Shown here one piece after another: positions 9,920 through 19,986 of a stretch of DNA of 64,000 nucleotides. Under the pieces are notes generated by a model. It had not been told where the DNA came from and did no database searches. It worked only from the letters and a program-made list of their open reading frames with translations. Position numbers and translations under genes: made by a program. Each line of letters opens with the position of its first letter. Within the stretch, counting starts at the first letter, position 1. The stretch lies in the NCBI GenBank assembly GCA_016213325.1, contig JACRAY010000027.1, positions 1 to 64,000 on the forward strand. Direction: 5' to 3'. Source of the DNA: Burkholderiales bacterium (lineage in GTDB: Bacteria; Pseudomonadota; Gammaproteobacteria; Burkholderiales; Burkholderiaceae_C).

Positions 9920-10657
9920 CTAGCGCGCCTTGCCCTGGGCTGCCACCGCCGCCGCCGCCCGGGCCGCGGCCTCCGGGTCGCCCAGGTAATAGTGGCGGAT
10001 GGGCTCGAGGCTGGCATCCAGCTCGTACACCAGCGGGATGCCGTTGGGGATGTTCAGGCCCACGATGTCGGCGTCGGAGACGCCGTCCAGGTACTTCACC
10101 AGGGCCCGGATCGAGTTGCCGTGGGCGGAAACCAGCACCCGCTGTCCGCTGGCGATGGCCGGCGCCATGGTGTCTTTCCAGTACGGCAGCACCCGGGCCA
10201 CGGTGTCCTTCAGGCATTCCGTCAGCGGCACGTCCACCCCGTGGTAGCGGCGGTCGCCGCGCTCGCTGCGCGGGTCGACAGCGTCCAGGGCGGGCGGCGG
10301 GATGTCGTAGCTGCGGCGCCACACCAGTACCTGGTCGTCGCCGAACTTCCTGGCGGTTTCGGCCTTGTTCAGACCCTGCAGGGCGCCGTAATGGCGCTCG
10401 TTCAGCCGCCACGAGTGCTGCACCGGCAGCCAGGTGCGGTCCATCTCGTCCAGCACGTGCCACAGGGTGCGGGTGGCGCGCTTCAGGACGCTGCAGAAAC
10501 ACAGGTCGAAGTCGTAGCCTTCGGCCTTCAGCAGCCGCCCCGACTGGACGGCCTGGTCCAGCCCCAGCGGCGTCAGGTCGACGTCGGTCCAGCCGGTGAA
10601 GCGGTTTTCGAGGTTCCAGGTGGATTCGCCATGGCGAATGAGGACGAGCTTGTGCAT
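9920..10657 (-). CDS. gpmA: 2,3-bisphosphoglycerate-dependent phosphoglycerate mutase
   Basis: The 245-residue enzyme interconverts 3- and 2-phosphoglycerate in glycolysis. It carries the phosphohistidine motif [10 protein letters not shown] (His near residue 8), LNERHYG, the catalytic [10 protein letters not shown] region and NIPNGIP, all diagnostic for dPGM. The start at [10 protein letters not shown] (10657) is the conserved one. It is divergent from the rhodanese gene with a 54-bp gap that must contain both promoters. The Ala-rich tail is somewhat longer than in E. coli. Confidence 0.96.
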   Translation of the reverse strand: MHKLVLIRHGESTWNLENRFTGWTDVDLTPLGLDQAVQSGRLLKAEGYDFDLCFCSVLKRATRTLWHVLDEMDRTWLPVQHSWRLNERHYGALQGLNKAETARKFGDDQVLVWRRSYDIPPPALDAVDPRSERGDRRYHGVDVPLTECLKDTVARVLPYWKDTMAPAIASGQRVLVSAHGNSIRALVKYLDGVSDADIVGLNIPNGIPLVYELDASLEPIRHYYLGDPEAAARAAAAVAAQGKAR

Positions 10658-10711
10658 GGCCGCCATTCTAGAATCGCAGGCTTTGGGTTTACGTGCGCGG
10701 AGGAAGAACAG

Positions 10712-11116
10712 ATGAAGTTCATCATGGACAACTGGATGCTGATCATGGTCGCCTTCGCGTCGGGGGCCATGCTCGTGTGGCCGGCGGCGCGCGGGCGCGG
10801 CGCGGGTGCGCCGCCCAACGTCGTGGTGCAGATGATCAACCGCGAGAAGGCGATCATCGTGGACGTGGGCGAAACCGAAGAGTTCGCTGCGGGCCACCTG
10901 GGCGGTGCGCGCAACGTCCCGGTGGGGCAGCTCGAGCAGCGCCTGCCCGAGGTGGCGAAGAACAAGGCCCTGCGGCTGGTCTTCGTCTGCGCGACTGGCG
11001 CGCGGGCCAACCGGGCCGTGGGTATTGCCGAAAAGCTGGGCTACGAGAAGGCCATTGCGCTGGCCGGCGGGCTGAATGCGTGGAAAGAAGCTAACCTGCC
11101 GGTAGAAAAAGGCTAA
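10712..11116 (+). CDS. Membrane-anchored rhodanese-like sulfurtransferase
   Basis: The 134-residue protein has one N-terminal membrane helix (about 5-22) and a single rhodanese domain with the active-site Cys in FVCATGARA (near residue 95). The active-site loop is the usual six-residue type. A strong Shine-Dalgarno GGAGGAAG precedes the ATG. It begins a run of co-directional genes (grxC, secB, gpsA), an arrangement common in Burkholderiales. It is probably a persulfide carrier at the inner membrane; the acceptor is unknown. Confidence 0.9.
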   Translation: MKFIMDNWMLIMVAFASGAMLVWPAARGRGAGAPPNVVVQMINREKAIIVDVGETEEFAAGHLGGARNVPVGQLEQRLPEVAKNKALRLVFVCATGARANRAVGIAEKLGYEKAIALAGGLNAWKEANLPVEKG

Positions 11117-11120
11117 ACCA

Positions 11121-11151
11121 CCCCAGGAAATCGCTACGCGATTCCCCGGGG
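11121..11151 (+). terminator. Hairpin between rhodanese and grxC genes
   Basis: CCCC-GGAAATCGC pairs with GCGATTCC-GGGG, leaving a 3-nt loop. A run of seven T residues starts 10 bp further on. It may be a partial terminator or attenuator in the rhodanese-grxC gap; the distance to the T run makes a strong terminator less likely. Confidence 0.45.
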
Positions 11152-11176
11152 ACCCCGATCGTTTTTTTCGAGAGCG

Positions 11177-11440
11177 ATGCAGACCGTCAAGATGTACACC
11201 ACGGCCGTGTGCCCCTACTGCATACGCGCCAAGCAGATCCTCAAAGCCCGCGGCGTCGACGCCATCGAGGAAGTCCGCGTCGACATGCAGCCCGGCGAGC
11301 GCATGAAGATGATGCAGATCACCGGGCGGCGCACCGTCCCGCAGATCTTCATCGGCGACACGCATGTAGGCGGCTGCGACGACCTGATGGCGCTGGACCG
11401 CCAGGGCGCCTTGGTGCCTTTGCTGCACGGCTCGGCCTGA
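11177..11440 (+). CDS. grxC: Glutaredoxin 3
   Basis: An 87-residue class I glutaredoxin with the dithiol active site CPYC at residues 13-16 and the glutathione-binding elements [10 protein letters not shown] and GGCDDLMAL. It reduces mixed disulfides with glutathione in the cytoplasm. The position directly before secB is conserved in many Proteobacteria. Confidence 0.96.
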   Translation: MQTVKMYTTAVCPYCIRAKQILKARGVDAIEEVRVDMQPGERMKMMQITGRRTVPQIFIGDTHVGGCDDLMALDRQGALVPLLHGSA

Positions 11441-11487
11441 ACGGGCAGGCGATAATCGCCGTTTCCCCCGATTAAAGGCATTTGGCC

Positions 11488-11961
11488 ATGGCCGACAACA
11501 ACGACCCCGTTTTCCAGATCCAGCGCGTCTACCTGAAGGAAGCGTCGCTCGAGCAGCCGAATTCGCCCCAGATCCTGCTGGAGCAGGAGCAGCCGGCCGT
11601 CGACATCCAGCTGGGCGTGGAAGCCCAGCAGGTGGTGGAAGGCATGTTCGAAATCTGCGTGACCGCCACCGTGACCACCAAGATCAAGGACAAGACGGTG
11701 TTCCTGGTCGAGGCCAAGCAGGCCGGCATCTTCGAGATCCGCAACATCCCCGAAGACCAGGTCCAGCCCATCCTGGGCATCGCCTGCCCGCAGATCGTGT
11801 ACCCGTACCTGCGCGGCAACGTGGCAGACATCGTCACGCGCGCCGGCTTCCCGCCGGTGCACCTGGCCGAACTGAACTTCCAGGCGATGTACGAGCAGCA
11901 ACAGGCCCAGCTGGCCCAGCAGCAGGCGGCCAACGAGCCGTCGCGCATCATCACGACCTGA
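11488..11961 (+). CDS. secB: Protein-export chaperone SecB
   Basis: The 157-residue protein matches the tetrameric SecB chaperone that holds preproteins unfolded for SecA. Family stretches [21 protein letters not shown] and [19 protein letters not shown] are intact. The ATG at 11488 (MADNNDP) is preferred over the in-frame TTG six bases upstream. It lies between grxC and gpsA as in many Gram-negative bacteria. Confidence 0.97.
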   Translation: MADNNDPVFQIQRVYLKEASLEQPNSPQILLEQEQPAVDIQLGVEAQQVVEGMFEICVTATVTTKIKDKTVFLVEAKQAGIFEIRNIPEDQVQPILGIACPQIVYPYLRGNVADIVTRAGFPPVHLAELNFQAMYEQQQAQLAQQQAANEPSRIITT

Positions 11962-11977
11962 CCGGTCCCCTTCGCCC

Positions 11978-12982
11978 ATGAAGATCCTCGTGCTCGGCGC
12001 CGGCGCCTGGGGCACTGCGCTGGCCATTTCGGCGGCGGCGCGGCACGAGGTCACGCTGTGGGCGCGCGACCCCGAGCAGGCGCGCGACGTGGCCGGGCAG
12101 CGCGAGAACCGCCGCTACCTGCCGGGGTGCACGCTGCCGGCCGCCATCGAGGTGCGGGGCGACCCGCTCGATGCGGTGGCCGGTAGCGCCGACCAGCACG
12201 ACCTGGTGATGGTTGCCACGCCGACGTCGGGCCTGCGCGGCATGCTACGCGTGCTGGCTGGCTGCACGCGTCCCGTGGCATGGCTCTGCAAGGGCTTCGA
12301 GCTGCCGCTGGAAAGCGGCCACGGCTTGCTCGGGCACGAAGTGCAGGCCGAAGTGGCACCGCAACTGGCCTGCGGCACGCTCAGCGGGCCGAGCTTTGCG
12401 CTGGAAGTGGCGCACCGGCAGCCGACTGCGTTGGTCGCGGCGAGCAGCCATGCGGGCGTGCGCGATACGTTGGTCGCGGCGTTCCACGGCCCAACGATGC
12501 GGGTCTATGCCAATGACGACCTGGTGGGGGTGGAAGTGGGCGGTGCGGTGAAGAACGTGCTGGCCATCGCCACCGGCCTGTGCGACGGGCTGGCGCTGGG
12601 GCTCAACGCGCGCGCCGCGCTCATCACGCGCGGGCTGGCCGAGATGTCGCGCCTGGGTTTGGCGCTGGGGGCCCGGGCCGACACCTTCATGGGCCTGTCG
12701 GGCATGGGCGACCTGGTGCTGACGGCGACCGGCGACCTGAGCCGCAACCGCCGCATCGGCCTGCTGCTTGCCGAGGGCCAGACGCTGCAGCAAGCGGTGG
12801 CTTCGCTGGGCCATGTGGCCGAAGGTGTGTATTCAGCGCGCACGGTGGTGCAGCGGGCCGCGGAGCTGGGTGTGGAAATGCCGATTTCCTCGGCCGTGGT
12901 TGCGTTGCTGGACGGCCAGTTGCGGCCCGACCAGGCGCTGGCGCAGCTGATGGGCCGCGACCCGACGGCCGAGCCGAATTAG
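11978..12982 (+). CDS. gpsA: NAD(P)-dependent glycerol-3-phosphate dehydrogenase
   Basis: The 334-residue enzyme makes sn-glycerol-3-phosphate from dihydroxyacetone phosphate for phospholipid synthesis. It has the N-terminal nucleotide-binding motif GAGAWGTAL (residues 7-15), the catalytic Lys in [12 protein letters not shown] and the [11 protein letters not shown] signature. The stop codon overlaps the convergent thioredoxin gene by 4 bp. Confidence 0.96.
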   Translation: MKILVLGAGAWGTALAISAAARHEVTLWARDPEQARDVAGQRENRRYLPGCTLPAAIEVRGDPLDAVAGSADQHDLVMVATPTSGLRGMLRVLAGCTRPVAWLCKGFELPLESGHGLLGHEVQAEVAPQLACGTLSGPSFALEVAHRQPTALVAASSHAGVRDTLVAAFHGPTMRVYANDDLVGVEVGGAVKNVLAIATGLCDGLALGLNARAALITRGLAEMSRLGLALGARADTFMGLSGMGDLVLTATGDLSRNRRIGLLLAEGQTLQQAVASLGHVAEGVYSARTVVQRAAELGVEMPISSAVVALLDGQLRPDQALAQLMGRDPTAEPN

Positions 12983-13296
12983 GCGATCTTCGCCAAGGCT
13001 TCGTCGATGGGTGCCAGGCTGTTCGGCCGTGTCACGCGCGCCACCTCCTGGCCGTCCTTCAGGAACACCAGCGTGGGCCACAGCTTGATGCGGAACGACC
13101 GCCCCAGCGGCTGCCCCGGGCCATCTTCCACCTTGATGTGCCGCACGCCAGGGTGCCGCTGAAGGGCCTGCTTGATGAAAGGCTGGGCCCCGCGGCACCA
13201 GCCGCACCAGGTGGTGCCGAATTCCAGCACCACCGGCTCGGCGATGGCATCGACTTCTTCGCGGGTCGGCTCGACGGTGACGTACTCCGTGCTCAT
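12979..13296 (-). CDS. Thioredoxin-family protein
   Basis: A 105-residue single-domain thioredoxin fold with the active site WCGWC (about residues 31-35) in place of the classic WCGPC and a cis-Pro in [10 protein letters not shown]. The WCGWC variant is seen in a subgroup of small betaproteobacterial thioredoxins with unclear partners. MSTEYV at 13296 is taken as the start; an in-frame ATG at 13305 is also possible. It is convergent with gpsA. Confidence 0.9.
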   Translation of the reverse strand: MSTEYVTVEPTREEVDAIAEPVVLEFGTTWCGWCRGAQPFIKQALQRHPGVRHIKVEDGPGQPLGRSFRIKLWPTLVFLKDGQEVARVTRPNSLAPIDEALAKIA

Positions 13297-13374
13297 GCCT
13301 GCCATTGTCCCCGACAGCGCAAAACCTTGCCCGTAGGCCGCTCGCGGATAATCCGGGCGGACTCCGCCTTGCCC

Positions 13375-14307
13375 ATGCGACAGATCATCCAAACGTTCCT
13401 GATGGGGCTGGCTGCCCTGGCTGCTGCCCCAGCCGCTGCCCAGGCCACCGAACCGCGCCCGGTCCGCATCGTCGTGCCGGCGCCGCCGGGCGGCAGCCTC
13501 GATGCCAGTGCCCGGCTGCTGGTGCAAAAGCTCTCGGCCGTCACCACCGAAAGCTACCTGGTGGAGAACCGGCCCGGAGCCAACACGCAGATCGGCACCG
13601 AAGCCGTGGTGCGCGCCGCCGCCGACGGCCGCACGCTGCTGTTCGCGGGCACGGGCGTGATCTTCCTGCCGCTGCTGCAGAAGGTGGCGTTCTCGCCGAT
13701 GACCGACCTGGTGCCGGTGGCGCAGTGGAGCGCCGAGCAGTACGTGGTGGTCACGTCGGCGGCCGGCCCGCTGCAGGCCGTGGCCGACCTTGCCACGGCA
13801 CGGCCCGCCGGCCTGAACTGCGCGGCGTATCCGGGTGTGTCCACCATTGCGTGCGAGCAACTGAAGGCGCGCCTGGGCGGGCGTTCCACCACGGTGCCGT
13901 TTGCCGGCATCGCGCCCGCCGCGAACGCGGTGATGGGCGGCCACGCCGACGTGCTGTTCGTCAACCTCGAGCCGGTGCACAAGCTCATCACCGGCGGCCG
14001 GCTGCGCGTGCTGGCGCAAAGCAAGGGCGCCGGCTTCGCCGCGCCAACGGTCGCCGAAGCGTGGCCTGGCTTCGTGCTGGAAGGCCATGCCGGCGTGCTG
14101 GCCCCGGCCGGCACGCCGGAAGCGCGCATCCAGCAGCTCAATCGCGACATCAACCGCGCGCTGGCCGACCCCGAAGTGGCCGCGCACATGCGCGAAGGCG
14201 GGCAGGAGCCGGTGGGCGGCACGCCCCAGCGTTATGCCGACAACCTGCGGCGGTCGCTGCAGCTTTACGGTGACCTGATCCAGAAGCTGGACCTAGGACC
14301 CAAGTAG
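13375..14307 (+). CDS. Bug/TctC-family tripartite tricarboxylate-type solute receptor
   Basis: The 310-residue protein has a Sec signal peptide (cleavage probably after AAAQA near residue 24) followed by the Bug fold: RIVVPAPPGGSLD at the start, VENRPGANTQIGTEAV, and GTPEARIQQLNRDINRAL near the end. Bug receptors are a large expanded family in Burkholderiales that bind carboxylates, nicotinate and similar ligands in the periplasm. No TctA/TctB membrane genes are adjacent, which is normal for orphan Bug proteins. Proximity to nadC/nadA may be a hint of pyridine carboxylate binding, but this is speculative. Confidence 0.92.
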   Translation: MRQIIQTFLMGLAALAAAPAAAQATEPRPVRIVVPAPPGGSLDASARLLVQKLSAVTTESYLVENRPGANTQIGTEAVVRAAADGRTLLFAGTGVIFLPLLQKVAFSPMTDLVPVAQWSAEQYVVVTSAAGPLQAVADLATARPAGLNCAAYPGVSTIACEQLKARLGGRSTTVPFAGIAPAANAVMGGHADVLFVNLEPVHKLITGGRLRVLAQSKGAGFAAPTVAEAWPGFVLEGHAGVLAPAGTPEARIQQLNRDINRALADPEVAAHMREGGQEPVGGTPQRYADNLRRSLQLYGDLIQKLDLGPK

Positions 14308-14335
14308 GGTTGCTGCGAGCGGCTATGCTTGCCGC

Positions 14336-15193
14336 ATGACGTTCGACTTTTCGCCCGATGCCATTGCGCGGCTGGCCGCAAAGGATGCGGCCCGCGCGCT
14401 GGAAGAGGACGTGGGCGGCGGCGACCTCACGGCATCGCTGGTGGCGCCGCAGCGCCGCGCGCGCGCCCGCGTGCTGGCCCGCGAGGCCGCCATCATCTGC
14501 GGCGCGCCCTGGGCCGAAGCCGCGCTGCGGCAGGTGGACCCCGGCGCGCAAATCCGCTGGGTAGTGCCCGAGGGCCTGCCGTGCATGGCCGACCAGGTGG
14601 TGCTGGAGGTCGAAGGCACGGCGCGTGGGCTGCTCACTGCGGAGCGCACGGCACTCAACTTCCTGCAGCTGCTGAGCGCGGTGGCGAGCAAGACTGCGCG
14701 CTACGTCGAGGCGGTGAAGGGCACGCGCGCGCAGATCGTCGACACGCGCAAGACCCTGCCGGGCCTGCGCCTCGCGCAGAAGTACGCAGTGCGCCTGGGC
14801 GGCGGCACCAACCATCGCATCGGCCTGTTCGACGCGGTGCTGGTCAAGGAAAACCACATCGCGGCAGCCGGCGGCGTGACGCCGGTGCTGAAGGCGGCCG
14901 AGGCGCTGGCGATGCGCGCCGACTTCATCGAGATCGAGGTGGAGACGCTGGCCCAGCTCGAAGAGGCGCTGGCCGCGGGCGCTCGCATGGTTCTGCTGGA
15001 CAACATGGACCTGGCCACGCTGCGGGAGGCGGTGCGCATCAACAACGCGCGCGCCATCCTCGAGATCTCAGGCGGCGTCACCCTGGACAGCGTGCGTGCG
15101 CTGGCCGAAACGGGCGTGGACCGCATCTCCATAGGCGCGCTCACCAAGGACGTGAAGGCCACCGACTTCTCGATGCGACTGAAGGAAATCTGA
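14336..15193 (+). CDS. nadC: Nicotinate-nucleotide pyrophosphorylase (carboxylating)
   Basis: The 285-residue quinolinate phosphoribosyltransferase converts quinolinate and PRPP to nicotinate mononucleotide. Conserved active-site elements are [10 protein letters not shown] near the N terminus, [10 protein letters not shown] and [16 protein letters not shown] in the middle, KENH, and the C-terminal EISGGV and [10 protein letters not shown]. It is followed 7 bp later by nadA, forming an NAD de novo pair. Confidence 0.97.
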   Translation: MTFDFSPDAIARLAAKDAARALEEDVGGGDLTASLVAPQRRARARVLAREAAIICGAPWAEAALRQVDPGAQIRWVVPEGLPCMADQVVLEVEGTARGLLTAERTALNFLQLLSAVASKTARYVEAVKGTRAQIVDTRKTLPGLRLAQKYAVRLGGGTNHRIGLFDAVLVKENHIAAAGGVTPVLKAAEALAMRADFIEIEVETLAQLEEALAAGARMVLLDNMDLATLREAVRINNARAILEISGGVTLDSVRALAETGVDRISIGALTKDVKATDFSMRLKEI

Positions 15194-15200
15194 AAAAGCC

Positions 15201-16319
15201 ATGAGCGCCGTCATCCCGATCTTCGATGTCGAGTACGAGCACCCGCTGCCCGGCAATACCTGCGACACCAAGCACGCATGGGCGCGCGTGCCGCAGGAGC
15301 CGTCGCCGGCCGAGCGCGCGGCGCTGAAGGACAAGGTCAGGCGGCTGCTGAAGGAGCGCGACGCGGTGATGGTGTCGCACTACTACGTGCACCCGGACCT
15401 GCAGGACCTGGCCGAGGAAACCGGCGGCATCGTGAGCGACTCGCTGGAGATGGCGCGCTTCGGCCGCGACCACCCGGCCAGGACGCTGGTGGTATCGGGC
15501 GTCAAGTTCATGGGCGAGACGGCCAAGATCGTGTCGCCCGAAAAGCGCGTGCTGATGCCGGACCTGGACGCGACCTGCTCGCTCGACCTGGGCTGCCCGC
15601 CCGACGAGTTCGCGCAGTTCCGCGCGCAGCACCCCGACCGCACCGTGGTCGTGTACGCCAACACCAGTGCCGCGGTGAAGGCGCAGTCGGACTGGCTGGT
15701 CACGTCGAGCTGTGCGCTCGACATCGTGGGCGCGCTCAAGGCCAAGGGCCACAAGGTGCTGTGGGCGCCCGACAAGCACCTGGGGTCGTACATCCAGCGC
15801 GAGACCGGCGCCGACATGGTGTTCTGGAACGGCTCGTGCATCGTGCACGACGAGTTCAAGGCGTTCGAGCTGCAGGCGCTGAAGGCGCAGTACCCGCGGG
15901 CCAAGGTGCTGGTGCACCCCGAGTCGCCGGCCGACGTGGTGGCACTGGCCGACTCGGTCGGCTCCACCTCCGCCATCCTGCGGGCCGCGCGCGAGATGGA
16001 CGCGACCGACTTCATCGTGGCCACCGACAACGGCATGATGCACAAGCTGCGCACGCTGAACCCCGGCAAGGTGTTCATCGAGGCGCCCACCGCCGGCAAC
16101 AGTGCCACCTGCAAGAGCTGCGCGCACTGCCCATGGATGGCGATGAACGGGCTGGCCGGGCTGGTGCATGTGCTGGAGACCGGCGTGAACGAGGTGCACG
16201 TAGACCCGGCCCTGGGCCAGCGCGCCCGCGTGCCGATCGACCGCATGCTGGCCTTTACCGCGGCGCTCAAGAGCGGCAAGCCCGCGGGGGCGCTGGTGCC
16301 GGAGATCGGCGCCGCTTAG
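15201..16319 (+). CDS. nadA: Quinolinate synthase A
   Basis: The 372-residue iron-sulfur enzyme condenses iminoaspartate with dihydroxyacetone phosphate to give quinolinate. The triplicated fold motifs are evident ([33 protein letters not shown], and the C-terminal [10 protein letters not shown] that supplies a cluster Cys). Length agrees with NadA forms that have the N-terminal extension. With nadC upstream and nadB on the other side of a repeat region, all three de novo NAD genes are within 5 kb. Confidence 0.97.
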   Translation: MSAVIPIFDVEYEHPLPGNTCDTKHAWARVPQEPSPAERAALKDKVRRLLKERDAVMVSHYYVHPDLQDLAEETGGIVSDSLEMARFGRDHPARTLVVSGVKFMGETAKIVSPEKRVLMPDLDATCSLDLGCPPDEFAQFRAQHPDRTVVVYANTSAAVKAQSDWLVTSSCALDIVGALKAKGHKVLWAPDKHLGSYIQRETGADMVFWNGSCIVHDEFKAFELQALKAQYPRAKVLVHPESPADVVALADSVGSTSAILRAAREMDATDFIVATDNGMMHKLRTLNPGKVFIEAPTAGNSATCKSCAHCPWMAMNGLAGLVHVLETGVNEVHVDPALGQRARVPIDRMLAFTAALKSGKPAGALVPEIGAA

Positions 16320-16331
16320 ACTTGCCAGAGC

Positions 16332-16408
16332 GCTGGGGTTGCACCCCAGCCTACGAAGACTACGAAGACGGGGGCTTGCGCGTAGGGTGGGCAGCTCCGC
16401 TGCCCACC
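16332..16408. repeat. Paired palindromic repeat (GTAGG-type) at the nadA/glycosyltransferase junction
   Basis: Two hairpins lie side by side: GCTGGGGT-TGC-ACCCCAGC at 16332-16350 and GTGGGCAG-CTCCG-CTGCCCAC at 16387-16407. CCTACG at 16351-16356 and CGTAGG at 16381-16386 can pair to bring them together. The first hairpin is close to the one at 60027-60046, so this is a dispersed family. It lies between convergent genes and provides the final codons of the gene at 16360-17160. Confidence 0.75.
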
Positions 16409-17160
16409 AGGTCGTTGACGATGCCACCGCGGGTGGCGAGGCACAGCTCGATCACCTTGTCGTAATGCGCCGTGCCCACCTCGCCTTCGAGCGACGCGCA
16501 CAGGTTGGCGCAGCCTATCGGCGCGTGCAGCTGCTTCGCATAGAAGTCGAGGAAGGGCCCGGTACCCTGCGCGATGTCGCGCATGACGGCGGGGCTGAAC
16601 ATGCCCACGCCCTTCAGCAGCGGGAAGGGGAAAGTTTCGTACAGGCGCGTGAGCGGCACCGTGCCCAGGTCGAGCTTGCCGATCTTCGGCCGCGCCCGCG
16701 CCAGCCGCAGGCACGCATCGAGCAGGAACTCGAGGTGCACGTTGCGATGGTGGAACGCCAGCATCGAGTTGTTGACGCGCTTGATGAGGTGCGGCCGGCC
16801 GTCGGGCGCGGGCTTCACCCACGCCTCCGGCGAGCAGGCGAAGCCTGCCGTGATGCCGACACCGATGTGCTCGGGCGCGAACACCAGCATGTCGGCATCG
16901 ACCCAGACGGTGCGCTCGAAGCCTTCCTTCAGCAGTTCACGCGCCACCACCAGCCGCGCGATATCGGCCTGCGGGCAGATCTCGCCGGCGGCCTTGTCGC
17001 GCAACCACTGGGGAACGCGGTCGAACAGGGTGTCGTCGATGAAACGGTATTCGAAGCCCTTGGCGGCGGCCCAGTCGCGGACCGTCTGCATGCACGTCGT
17101 GATCCAGCCGGGAACGCTTTCGGTGCGGTAGGACTGGTAGATGACTGTCCCGCCGGCCAT
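16360..17160 (-). CDS. Putative GT-A-fold glycosyltransferase-like protein
   Basis: The 266-residue cytoplasmic protein resembles small glycosyltransferases of the DXD class: VIYQSYRTESVPGW at the start, a region rich in conserved aromatic and acidic residues, and VWVDADMLVF (near residue 90) as the candidate metal/nucleotide-sugar motif. Donor and acceptor cannot be assigned. It is the last gene of the run DUF3460-scpA-nadB, 6 bp after nadB. The C-terminal residues are encoded inside a palindromic repeat (16386-16408), which suggests the original stop was altered when the repeat arrived. Confidence 0.65.
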   Translation of the reverse strand: MAGGTVIYQSYRTESVPGWITTCMQTVRDWAAAKGFEYRFIDDTLFDRVPQWLRDKAAGEICPQADIARLVVARELLKEGFERTVWVDADMLVFAPEHIGVGITAGFACSPEAWVKPAPDGRPHLIKRVNNSMLAFHHRNVHLEFLLDACLRLARARPKIGKLDLGTVPLTRLYETFPFPLLKGVGMFSPAVMRDIAQGTGPFLDFYAKQLHAPIGCANLCASLEGEVGTAHYDKVIELCLATRGGIVNDLVGSGAAHPTRKPPSS

Positions 17161-17166
17161 GGGGCT

Positions 17167-18762
17167 TCAGCCGTCCTGCCCGGGCAGCGTGGTGGGCTGG
17201 CTCGCGGCCGCGAGCTGCGGGTAGTCGCGGCTGAAGTGCAGGCCGCGGCTTTCGTGGCGCGACTGCGCCGAGCGCACGATGAGGTCGGCCACCGTCACCA
17301 GGTTGCGCAGCTCCAGCAGGTCGCGCGTGACATGGAACGCGCTGTAGAACTCCTGGATCTCCTGCTGCAGCAGCTCGATGCGGTGGGCCGCGCGGTCCAG
17401 CCGCTTGTTGGTGCGCACTATGCCCACGTAATCCCACATGAAGCGGCGCAGCTCGTCCCAGTTGTGCGAGATCACCACCGCCTCGTCGGCGTCGGTCACG
17501 CGGCTGTCGTCCCACGGCGGGACGGCCGGCGGCTCGGGCATCGGGGTGGCCAGGATGTCGGCCGTGGCCGAGCGCGCGAAAACCATGCATTCGACCAGCG
17601 AGTTGCTGGCCAGCCGGTTGGCGCCGTGCAGGCCGGTGTAGGCAGTCTCGCCGATGGCATGCAGGCCCGCCAGGTCGGTGCGGCCGCTCAAGTCGGTGTG
17701 CACGCCGCCGCAGGTGTAGTGCGCAGCGGGCACCACGGGGATCGGCTCGCGCGTGATGTCGATGCCCAGCTCCAGGCAGCGCGCGTGGATGTTGGGGAAG
17801 TGTTCCTTCACGAACTCGGGCGGCTGGTGCGAGATGTCGAGGTGCACGCAGTCGAGGCCGCGCTTCTTCATCTCGAAGTCGATCGCGCGCGCCACCACGT
17901 CGCGCGGCGCGAGTTCGGCGCGCGGGTCGTGGTTGGGCATGAACCGCGTGCCGTCGGGCAGCAGCAGGCGCCCGCCCTCGCCGCGCACGGCTTCGGTGAT
18001 CAGGAAGTTCTTGACGTGCGGGTGGTACAGGCAGGTCGGGTGGAACTGGATGAACTCCATGTTGGTCACCCGGCAGCCTGCGCGCCACGCGGCTGCGATG
18101 CCGTCGCCGGTGGCGGTGTCGGGGTTGGTGGTGTACAGGTACACCTTGCCCGCGCCGCCGGTCGCCAGGATGGTGTGCCTGGCGCGGAAGGTCACCACTT
18201 CGTCGGTGGCCTCGTCCAGCGCGTACAGCCCCAGGCAACGTTCCGGCTGCACACCCAGCTTGCCGGCGCGGATCAGGTCGACCAGCATGTGCTGCTCGAA
18301 CACGGCGATGTTGGGTGTGCGGCGCACGTGCTCGATCAGCGTCTGCTGCACCGCCGCGCCGGTGGCGTCGGTCACGTGCACGATGCGCCGCGCGCTGTGG
18401 CCGCCTTCACGCGTGAGGTGCAGGTGGCCGTTTTCCAGGGAAAAGGGCACGCCCAGCGACCGCAGCCAGGCCACGCTCTCGGGTGCATGTTCCACCACGA
18501 AGCGCGTGGCGGTCGCATCCGACAGGCCGGCGCCGGCGACCAGCGTGTCGTCCACGTGCGACTGGAAGCTGTCGTCCTCGGCCATCACGGCGGCGATGCC
18601 GCCCTGCGCCCAGCCGCTGGAGCCGTCGCTCAGGGAGCGCTTGGTGACAACGGCCACGCGATGCGAGCCGGCCAGCAGCAGGGCGGCGGTCAGGCCGGCC
18701 AGGCCGCTGCCGACGATCACGACGTCGAAGTCGCGCGGGGTGGCCTTGTTTTCGCTGGTCAA
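17167..18762 (-). CDS. nadB: L-aspartate oxidase
   Basis: The 531-residue flavoprotein oxidises L-aspartate to iminoaspartate, the NadA substrate. FAD-binding [13 protein letters not shown] is at the N terminus (about 17-29), with [15 protein letters not shown], the catalytic [18 protein letters not shown] region and [12 protein letters not shown]. The C-terminal domain ([12 protein letters not shown]) is that of NadB/SdhA proteins. It is 6 bp downstream of scpA on the minus strand. Confidence 0.96.
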   Translation of the reverse strand: MTSENKATPRDFDVVIVGSGLAGLTAALLLAGSHRVAVVTKRSLSDGSSGWAQGGIAAVMAEDDSFQSHVDDTLVAGAGLSDATATRFVVEHAPESVAWLRSLGVPFSLENGHLHLTREGGHSARRIVHVTDATGAAVQQTLIEHVRRTPNIAVFEQHMLVDLIRAGKLGVQPERCLGLYALDEATDEVVTFRARHTILATGGAGKVYLYTTNPDTATGDGIAAAWRAGCRVTNMEFIQFHPTCLYHPHVKNFLITEAVRGEGGRLLLPDGTRFMPNHDPRAELAPRDVVARAIDFEMKKRGLDCVHLDISHQPPEFVKEHFPNIHARCLELGIDITREPIPVVPAAHYTCGGVHTDLSGRTDLAGLHAIGETAYTGLHGANRLASNSLVECMVFARSATADILATPMPEPPAVPPWDDSRVTDADEAVVISHNWDELRRFMWDYVGIVRTNKRLDRAAHRIELLQQEIQEFYSAFHVTRDLLELRNLVTVADLIVRSAQSRHESRGLHFSRDYPQLAAASQPTTLPGQDG

Positions 18763-18768
18763 GGGCGG

Positions 18769-19626
18769 TCAGGCCGGCTGGTAGGCCAGGCGCACGTAGA
18801 TGGGGGCATAAGCTTCGGCCTGGGTCACTTCGACCAGCGCCTCCTTGGCCAGTTCGAGCAGGGCGATGAAGGTGACGATCAGCACCGGCATGCCGCGCGT
18901 GGGCTCGAACAGCTGCTCGAACTCGACGAACTTGCGGCCCTGCAGCTTGCGCAGCACCATGCTCATGTGCTCGCGCACCGACAGTTCCTCGCGCGTGATC
19001 TTGTGGTGCTGCACGAGCCTGGCGCGGCGCAGGATGTCGCGCCAGGCTTCCTGCAGGTCGACCACGTTCACGTCGGGAAAGCGCGGCTGCAGCGACTGCT
19101 CGATGTAGACCTGCGCCTTCAGTACGTCCCGGCCCAGCTGGGGGATGTTGTTCAGCCGGAAGGCCGCGGCCTTCATCTGCTCGTATTCCAGCAGGCGGCG
19201 CACCAGTTCGGCCCGCGGGTCTTCGGCCTCGTCGCCCTCGGCCGTGCGCCTGGGCGGCAGCAGCATGCGCGACTTGATCTCGATCAGCATCGCCGCCATC
19301 AGCAGGTATTCGGCGGCGAGCTCCAGGTTGCGCGTGCGGATCTCGTCCACGTACACCAGGTACTGGCGCGTCACCGCGGCCATCGGGATGTCGAGGATGT
19401 TGAAGTTCTGCTTGCGGATCAGGTACAGCAGCAGGTCCAGCGGCCCTTCGAACGCTTCGAGGAATACCTCCAGCGCGTCCGGCGGGATGTACAGGTCCTG
19501 CGGCATGGCGAACAGCGGTTCGCCATAGAGCCGGGCCAGCGCGACCTGGTCGACCACTTGCGGGATGCCGGGTATGTCGGCTTCCGGCGGCTCGGGCAGC
19601 GCCGTCCGGGCGGTGCTGTCGCTCAT
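18769..19626 (-). CDS. scpA: Segregation and condensation protein A
   Basis: The 285-residue kleisin subunit of the SMC-ScpAB condensin shows the family start FEGPLDLLLYLIRKQNFNILDIP (in two overlapping blocks) and AAEYLLMAAMLIEIKSRMLLP. It bridges SMC heads during chromosome organisation. MSDSTART at 19626 is taken as start. scpB is not in the window. It lies between DUF3460 and nadB, all within a few bases of each other. Confidence 0.95.
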   Translation of the reverse strand: MSDSTARTALPEPPEADIPGIPQVVDQVALARLYGEPLFAMPQDLYIPPDALEVFLEAFEGPLDLLLYLIRKQNFNILDIPMAAVTRQYLVYVDEIRTRNLELAAEYLLMAAMLIEIKSRMLLPPRRTAEGDEAEDPRAELVRRLLEYEQMKAAAFRLNNIPQLGRDVLKAQVYIEQSLQPRFPDVNVVDLQEAWRDILRRARLVQHHKITREELSVREHMSMVLRKLQGRKFVEFEQLFEPTRGMPVLIVTFIALLELAKEALVEVTQAEAYAPIYVRLAYQPA

Positions 19627-19631
19627 GGACA

Positions 19632-19856
19632 CTACAGCTTGGGCGGCTCGGTGCCGTACACGTACGGCTTCTGCGGCACGTTGGACTCGCGCCAGTCTTC
19701 CTGTGCCTCGCGGTCGATGTGCCTGTCCCACCAGATCGCCCGGCCGGCGCGCTGGCGCGCTTCGAGGTCGGGTTGTTCGGCCTTGAGCTGGTCGATGAAC
19801 TGCGTGACGTCCGACTTGTAGTCGGGGCGGCGGAAGATTCTCTGCAGGGTGAACAT
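19632..19856 (-). CDS. DUF3460 family protein
   Basis: A 74-residue protein with the DUF3460 pattern: DYKSDVTQFIDQLK, a stretch of charged residues and WWDRHIDREAQEDWRESNVP near the end. The family is restricted to Betaproteobacteria and is normally next to scpA, as here. Function is unknown. It is the first gene of the scpA-nadB run; the 130 bp upstream are shared with the divergent Ehr operon. Confidence 0.9.
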   Translation of the reverse strand: MFTLQRIFRRPDYKSDVTQFIDQLKAEQPDLEARQRAGRAIWWDRHIDREAQEDWRESNVPQKPYVYGTEPPKL

Positions 19857-19986
19857 GGGCAGTCCCTTTTCGCTGATTTTACCCGCCCCGGGCAACGGAG
19901 GCCCCGGAGGCAGGGCGCCTGCTAGCATATGCATGGGGACGAATGTGCCTGCCGCGACCGCGGCCGGGTCCTGAGAGGAGCGCGTT

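Noticed and set aside
19934..19948. Second sigma-54 promoter before the Ehr operon (TGGGGACGAATGTGC)
   Set aside because: The GG and GC spacing is right but few other consensus positions match; chance matches of this quality are common in GC-rich DNA.
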